Shown piece by piece: positions 57,852 to 64,000 of a stretch of DNA of 64,000 nucleotides. Where the stretch lies: contig NC_081183.1 in assembly GCF_029867415.1 (NCBI RefSeq), forward strand, positions 30,219,806 through 30,283,805, written 5' to 3'. Under the pieces are notes generated by a model that worked only from the letters and a program-made list of their open reading frames with translations, was not told where the DNA came from and did no database searches. A program made the translations under genes and the position numbers. Every line of letters begins with the position of its first letter. Position 1 is the first letter of the stretch. The stretch comes from Vicia villosa. Lineage: Eukaryota; Streptophyta; Magnoliopsida; Fabales; Fabaceae.

Positions 57852-59541
57852 AAATTTTGACGTCGACAATTGACCTAACTTGTCTGATATTTCATGAGTT
57901 TCTTTCTCTTTGATATCGACCATATCTTCTAACTTATTTTTAGAAACTCTATAGCCAGAAGCAATCTGTGCCAATTCATTAGCAATGAAATTCTCAGATC
58001 TTGGTACATGCAAGATCTCGATATGTTCAAATTTCTCTAACAAGCGTACCACTATTGCATAGTACACTATTAGATTTTATTTGATGCATTTATACTCTTT
58101 CTTGATTTGTCGAATTACTAGCTCAGAATCACCTCGAATTTCAACTCGCTTTGCCCCCAAGTCTATTAGGGCTTTCAAACCAGTTATCAAAGCTTCGTAT
58201 TCGACTTCGTTATTAGAACATACATCCTTCATTCTATAGTGGAACTTGGTTGGAAGTCCCTCAGGAGAAATAATCAGGACTCCAATTCCTGATCCATTTT
58301 TATGACTAGAACCATCAAAAAACAACTTCCAGTTAGATTGATCGACCAGATCTGCTGATAGTTCAACTAAACGATGTTCGACTATAATATCGGCCACGAT
58401 TTGTCCTTTCATAGCTTTTAAAGGAACATATGTTAAGGAGAATTCAGTTAGCGCTAAGGCCCATTTACCAATTCGACTATGCAAAATTGGTTTGGACAAC
58501 ATATGTTTAATAACATCAAAATGAGAGGACACATACACATCAACAGGCTTTATATATTGCTTAAGTTTGTTACATGAGAAATACAAGCATAAACATAACT
58601 TTTCAATATCATTATACCTAGTTTCAGCATCCACTAAGGTTCGACTTAGATAATATATAGCTCTTTCGACGCCATTATCATCCTCTTGGGCTAACATACT
58701 CCCAATTGTCGAACCTGATGCAGCTATGTACAATTTCATACTCTTTGTCCTATTGGGGGTAACAAAATAGGAGGCTTAGTTAAATAAGCTTTTATTTGGT
58801 CGAACGCCTGTTGATGTTCCGACTCCCATTTGAACTGATCTTGATTCTTGAGCTTCACAAGTGGTGAAAAAATCTTTGTTTTGCCACTTAGATTTGAAAT
58901 AAATCTCAAGAAATTAATTTTCCCCAACAATGACTGGAGTTGTTTCTTTGTTTCTTGCGCCTTTAGCTCCAAGATTGCTTTCGTCTTGTTCTAGTTTATC
59001 TCAATACCTTTCTTGTGAACCACGAAGCCCAGGAAATCCCCTGCATGGACACCAAAAGCACATTTTAAAGGATTCATTTTGAGTCCATATTTTCTCATTC
59101 GTTCAAAAGATTGTCGAAGATGGTCTAAGTGACCATTTTCAGAGTTAGATTTTATTACAATATCATCGATATAGAACTGCATAAACTTGTCAATAAAATC
59201 ATGAAACATGGAATTCATAGCTCGTTGATATGTAGCTCCAGCATTTTTTAAACCAAAGGGCATTACTACCCATTCATAAGTTCCTAAAGCACCTGGGCAT
59301 CGAAACGCCGTCTTAGGTACATCTTCTTCAGCTATAAAAATTTAGTTATAACCTGAATATCCATCTAATAAACTGAGATATTCAAATCCGGCTGCGGAAT
59401 CGACTAACATTTCAGCAACAGGAATGGGATATTCATCTTTAGGGGTAGCCTTATTTAAATCTCTGAAATCTATGCATATACGAAGGCTACTATTTTTCTT
59501 TATGACAGGCACTATATTAGCTAACCATTCGACATACCTCG

Positions 59542-62506
59542 TGTCATACCCCAAATTTGTCCTACCCTACTCATATGGCTTATGGTTCATGTACACACAT
59601 CACTTAGGTCATAACTCACATTCATGCAGTCGTATCATTGGTACTATTCAAAAGGCTAGCAAAGAAAGAGCTCTATTGCAAAGAAGTTTGATCGGAGAAC
59701 AAGGAAGACTGAGGTATAATCATGTGGCTCTATGTTCATTGAAGTCCTCCTAGATTGGGGTGTCTCTCTGCTTCGAATCAGGACATTGATTGAAGAGTGC
59801 AAGCTTGCAAATCATCTGGTTCGTTAAATCAGGGTTTCTTTGACCAAAGTCAACCAGTTGACTTTCTGGTCAACATTTAATCGGGAATGGCTCCTATGTG
59901 TGGAAAACTTCTCATGCTGACCTTGTGGAGGGGTTTATTTGACTGGATTCGATTGGAAGAGGTTTAATCGGGAATTTCATCAATAGTCGGAAAAATCGGA
60001 ACAGTTGACTTTTGGGTCAGAATCAGAGGAATTATTCAAATATTGACTTTTGGTGGAAAATCGGGCAAGAAAAGTCAAAGAATGGATAAAATCAGGAGTT
60101 TGACAAAAAGCTGCCAAAAATAGAAAAAATGACAAAAAAGGCAATTTTCAACACTTAGAAAAATTTTGGGTGTTTCGAATCTTGTTGGGCAGTCCACTTC
60201 AGCACTGAATTACACGTGGCAAACGGCATTTTTCGGAGAAATTTCCAACATCAAAGTTCTTCCTCTCATGGAGGAGAACAACTTTGTAGTTGGACACTTT
60301 TTTATTTGAAGCTTGTATGAAGAGTTAAAGTGGCGTGGAGTTTCTGAAAACTCATTTAAATCAAGGCACAATCCAGGTCACAAGGCAGGTCATGACCCGG
60401 CATTTTAACAAACACATGGCGTTCCAAATCTCCAGCCATTTTTAGAGCTCTACAGAAGTACTATGAATGAAAACTTGGTATCAATCTCTTCCTTGCCATC
60501 TCCTCTATCCATTGAAACAAGAATTGGGACAATTGGACAAATATTGAGTGAGATACAAGCCTTCAAAGTGGTGCCCCAACCCTGACCAAACTCTGCAGGC
60601 AGCCATGACACAAAATTCTGGGCACGCAACGCATTTCAGCAAACACGTGGCGGGCCAAATGTCAAGGCCTCTTTCTCCCTCCACAAGTCTCTATCTTAAA
60701 CAAGCCCAGTTCTAAACTATTCTTTGCCATGTCCTCTATCCAATGAGACCAGTATCACTGATATTGGACATGTATTGATCGAGATAGAGAGGCTCAAAGT
60801 ACCACCCTCGCAGAGTCACAATTTGGCCATACGCACGGGACTGCATGCTGCTGGGCGTGTGCAGTGATGGTTGCATGAGTTCAAGGCCATTTTTCTCATA
60901 TTTCTAAGCCTTATCCTGAGATATTTTCAACATCAATCTTGTTCTATCCCATGCCCTCTTTGATATGACACCATTCTTGCATCATTTGACCACCCATGGC
61001 TTGAGATATAAGTGTCCAAAGTGAGCACCATAGCATGAAGAAAAAGAGCAATTGCAACATACAACACAAGTTAGAGTCCCACATTGAAAAAATGAAAAAA
61101 GGTGATGGTGCAAGTCCCACATTGGAGAAATGGAAAAGGTGTGTTGCAAACTACATTTTTCAAGTCCCACATTCAAGAATTCAAATCACAATCCAATCAT
61201 TGGCAATATAAATAGAAGCACATACATTCACATAAAAGAAGAAAAAAAAAGAGAGGAACAACTTGAGTCTCCCTTGCTTAAGGGTGCCACTTGAAACGTT
61301 CAAACTCTACTCTCTCTCCTCCCTCACCAAACTAGGTAATAAAAATAGTTTTTTTTCTTTTATTCTCTTTGATTGATTAATTGTTTTTTTTCTTTTAGAT
61401 AAAAAATAATAAAAATAATTTTCCTACCAACTAGTTTTCTTCAAATTAGTATCCCTTGCATGAAATAAAAATGAGATAGTTCATGAATATATTTTCACAA
61501 ATAGTTTAGATTTAATTTTCTTTCTTTGTGAATATTTTCCATATATGTTAAATGTCTAAAATGCCCTTGATCTTTAATATTGTTTTTTCTCCATTTAATT
61601 GCTTTTTTCCTCCCTATTTTTCCCTTAGAATATCCTTACAACAACATAGAATGTAGTAATTAGGACTAGTTCCCTTTTGCATTCCTTTTTCTTTCAACTT
61701 CAAAACACTTAACAAATACTTGAATAAAATTCCCCATAAAAAATACAAAGAAAACACTTAAAACACTAATAATCAAAGTGAAAATTCTTAAAAAGGGAAT
61801 GGAAGCTTGAACATCCCTTGCTTAAGGGAATGTTCGAGTGCTTGGATCTCCCTTGCTTAAGGGTTCCATTCAGGCGTAAGTTCCCAATTCTTAAAAAACA
61901 CAAACCAAAGAGCAACTCGAGTTTCCCTTGCTTAAGGGATTTCCTCGAAACGCTCAAAATCTTTCTTCTCTCTCTTGCCTCCGAGGCATTCTTTCTCTTG
62001 CCTTCAGGGCATTCTTTCTCCTAATCGGACACGTTATTTCCGCTCCATTCCCAGCTTAAGACTCCAGAGGTCGAGCAGCGGAGTGCGAATGTAACTTCGT
62101 CCACTAAAAAACACAAAAACAAACAAAAAACTAAAGAGCCGAACTACGGCGCTCTGATTCCTGAAAGGGATACGTAGGCATCAAGTCGCGGGGCTTGAAC
62201 GAGCACAACTATTTATAAACCTTTTTTTCCCCGTGTTTCTTTTCTTTCATTTGCATGCATTCCCTTAGTAATTAAGCTTTAGATTTATACACCCTTTAGA
62301 TGGCAACAAACATAGGTGGATATCATCGAGTACGATGGGCGTGAGGGGTGCTAGTACCTTCCCCTTGCGTAACCGACTCCCTTACCCTATCTCTGGTCGC
62401 AAGACCTTATCTTATCCTTTCTTTATTCCAGGTTTTCTGATATTCCTTTCCCTTATGGGATAAATATATTGGTGGCGACTCTGTTCATTTTCGCGAGCGT
62501 GCGACA
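59542..62506 (+). repeat. 5' LTR of an Ogre-type gypsy element
   Basis: Starts TGTCATACCCCAAATTTG and ends CGAGCGTGCGACA, 2965 bp, next to a tRNA-Arg primer site. This start, length and primer use match Ogre elements of legumes. A TATA box TATAAATAG lies at 61207-61215. The palindromic CCCTTGCTTAAGGG occurs four times downstream of it (about 61273, 61814, 61850, 61926). It inserted into the Tat reverse transcriptase; the left flank is CCTCG. Confidence 0.9.
61207..61215 (+). promoter_or_regulatory. TATA box of the Ogre LTR
   Basis: TATAAATAG preceded by AT-rich and followed by CT/GA-rich transcribed-leader-like sequence, about 1.3 kb before the LTR end. Confidence 0.6.
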
Positions 62507-62508
62507 GA

Positions 62509-62526
62509 TGGCGACTCTGCTGGGGA
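62509..62526 (+). other. Primer-binding site, tRNA-Arg type
   Basis: TGGCGACTCTGCTGGGGA, two bases after the LTR end; this is the characteristic Ogre primer site. Confidence 0.9.
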
Positions 62527-64000
62527 TGTTGCTAGACCTATTGCGGGTCCATTCTTAGTGAGTCGATCCTAGCCTGCGTTTGTTTACTTGTTTTATGTCT
62601 ATACCTTGTATATATGTTTGCATGCTTATTCTTTGCCTGCATATCATGTTTATTTCTGTTTGCACATCATGCATATGGATTATATTTTGTGTTCCCTGGG
62701 GTCTTCTGTTCTGTTTTGCAGGTGGGCGGTTTGTATGAGGTAAAAGGCCCACTACCCAGGCCAGTGACACATAGGATTAGCGTGGATGCTCATGTCGACT
62801 CCCGTAGCCCTTGCTACGATCGAGCTTGACATGGGGTACCACAACTGGGCGAGGTTCTTTCATGGAACACTGTGTCTGGCACGCTTGTTGCCTCAAACAC
62901 TTTGTACCCCATGGGAACTGTAGACCCTGGTGACCATTAGGGACCACTTGTCCGTGTCTAGACTACATACCCGTGAGATTGGGGTGGGACAGGAAACTTG
63001 ACCTTCATCATACCCGGATTTCTGCTATTCAATAAAAGACGTCGAACCTTTGATCTTGAGACGTTTGACTTATACAGAAGTTCTACATCAGTTATCTAGC
63101 AACGTCGAACCTCTGAATCTGGAGGGTCGACCATATCTTATTGGCCATGAGAAGTTGTTGTCCAAGAAGCCTTGATCCTTGATCCTAATACATTTGCATC
63201 TTCATTAACATCTTTGCATTCATGCATTTGCATCCATGGTTACCAAGACTCTTACCACTTTTCCTCTCCATCAGATCAGTCAAGACGATTCCTCCACACC
63301 GATATCTGACAAGAGCTCACAGAAGAAGAATTATGGAAAATTACAAATAAGATCAAGCTACCATCAGAAAACTCCATGCCCCCTAAAGGGGGCACCTTCC
63401 ACCACTAGAGCCTGAAGACTTCGTGTTTGTCAGAGAACATTTCATTTGCATCAAAATAAGGCCAATCTTGCCATTGTTTAGATTTCTCTAGTATTTTCAA
63501 TTGTACTATTTTCGTTGTTATCAAGTACTTCTCATTGTAAGAAACTCATTCTGTTTGAATAAATAAAAATAATGCAATATACATGTTTTTCTCAAATTTT
63601 GTCATTATGTTCATTGATACTTCACTCATTTGTCTTAAGCAACTAAAAAAGGAGAATAATGAAAAATCAAAAACACATGAATCACTAACTGTATGCTTTT
63701 GGAACAAGAAACCTGCTGACGATGTACAGGCATTATTTCAATTCCCAAACACCGGAGCTATAAGGGAGTGAAACCTTTGTCAACCCCTTTGAGCCTAAGG
63801 AGTAGTAGTTTCTTTTCAAAAAATACAAAACCCTCAATCTTAACCAGGGGCAGGGTAGTCTTCAGTTAGTGCGACCGACCGCTCAACTTTCAGGTATTCC
63901 ATCAGAGGATCAATCAACTTCTATCTCTCGCAACAAAAAAGGAAGAACACAATCCACAATAGAAGTCTCTCATTCACTGAGAATAAGGCAGTCACAACCT
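62527..64000 (+). other. Ogre leader region (runs off window)
   Basis: About 1.5 kb of sequence after the primer site without a convincing long ORF. In Ogre elements a long leader precedes ORF1 and gag-pol, which would lie to the right of this window. A short open stretch at 63583-63771 shows no recognisable domain. Confidence 0.6.

Larger units (their letters stand above)
54927..59541 (-). pseudogene. pol: Tat-lineage gypsy pol: RT, RNase H, second RNase H, integrase (decayed)
   Basis: Minus-strand order: RT from 59541 (EWLANIVPVIKKN, IDFRDLNKATPKDEYP, PFGLKNAGATYQRAM, catalytic YIDDIVI), the gypsy RNase H-like region (LYIAASGSTIGSMLAQ), a second archaeal-type RNase H (FFDGSSHKNGSGIGVLI, EVEYEALITGL, GDSELVIRQI), integrase zinc finger (HSGVCGAH...CQEC), core (WALDLIGEI, TTDQGSVF) and C-terminus (FMIGDYVWKV, SPSWEGPFKI). 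The second RNase H is the hallmark of the Tat group. Stops at about 59341 and 58990, a frameshift near 58740, an 11-C run at 57841-57851 and two stops in the distal integrase disable it. A hAT (55537-57102) splits integrase just after TPYYAQ. RT's N-terminus, protease and gag were lost to the Ogre insertion at 59542. Confidence 0.88.

Overview
This window looks like intergenic DNA from a large, repeat-rich plant genome. The most likely source is a papilionoid legume of the temperate IRLC group (Pisum/Vicia/Lathyrus/Trifolium/Medicago relatives). That rests on an Ogre-type Ty3/gypsy LTR with a tRNA-Arg primer site, a SIRE/Maximus-type copia LTR, L1-type LINEs and several CACTA and hAT families typical of legumes. 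The assignment is inference from repeat families. I found no convincing intact host gene; nearly every recognisable coding stretch belongs to, or was captured by, a mobile element. No rRNA, tRNA or CRISPR array was seen.

Layout. 1-1870: 5' end of a minus-strand Ty3/gypsy element (gag, tRNA-Asp primer site, 1160-bp LTR). 1871-4190: 5'-truncated, frameshifted L1 LINE. 4191-5308: AT-rich DNA, a (TA)n tract, a degenerate GC-rich tandem repeat and a small inverted repeat. 5309-11227: a complete 5.9-kb CACTA transposon (TSD TAT) carrying a transposase-accessory gene and a captured bHLH gene fragment. 11228-17581: gypsy and copia LTR remnants plus three small DNA elements. 17582-26874: a hAT transposon with perfect 8-bp TSDs, into which a CACTA, an Ale/Retrofit-like copia and a SIRE-type LTR are nested. 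26875-29750: a repeat unit split by a LINE (16-bp TSD) and a copia gag fossil. 29751-34423: a complete non-autonomous LTR element with two 1453-bp LTRs (TSD GTAAC). 34424-39170: a GC-rich hAT MITE, an Ulp1-encoding transposon remnant and a TRIM element. 39170-50438: diverged copies of the same repeat unit carrying a MITE, a gypsy 3' LTR, a 3-kb hAT, a 1.3-kb foldback element and a 1-kb hAT.

50439-59541 is a CACTA tip interrupted by a Tat-lineage gypsy element on the minus strand. It has decayed RT, two RNase H domains and an integrase split by another hAT. In its 3' region, on the opposite strand, it carries a four-exon plant-mobile-domain gene with its own promoter-like sequence. 59542-64000 is the 5' LTR (2965 bp), primer site and leader of an Ogre-type element that inserted into the Tat reverse transcriptase.

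The elements do not form a pathway; they form a readable stack of insertion events. Precise TSDs let many steps be ordered: the older repeat units and hAT/CACTA elements were hit by retrotransposons, and the Ogre insertion post-dates the Tat element. The most biologically interesting items are the antisense intron-containing PMD gene (51658-54814), the bHLH capture inside the CACTA (6695-8137), the CACTA accessory gene that fuses two normally separate modules (8733-10547), and the giant palindrome (47444-48758).
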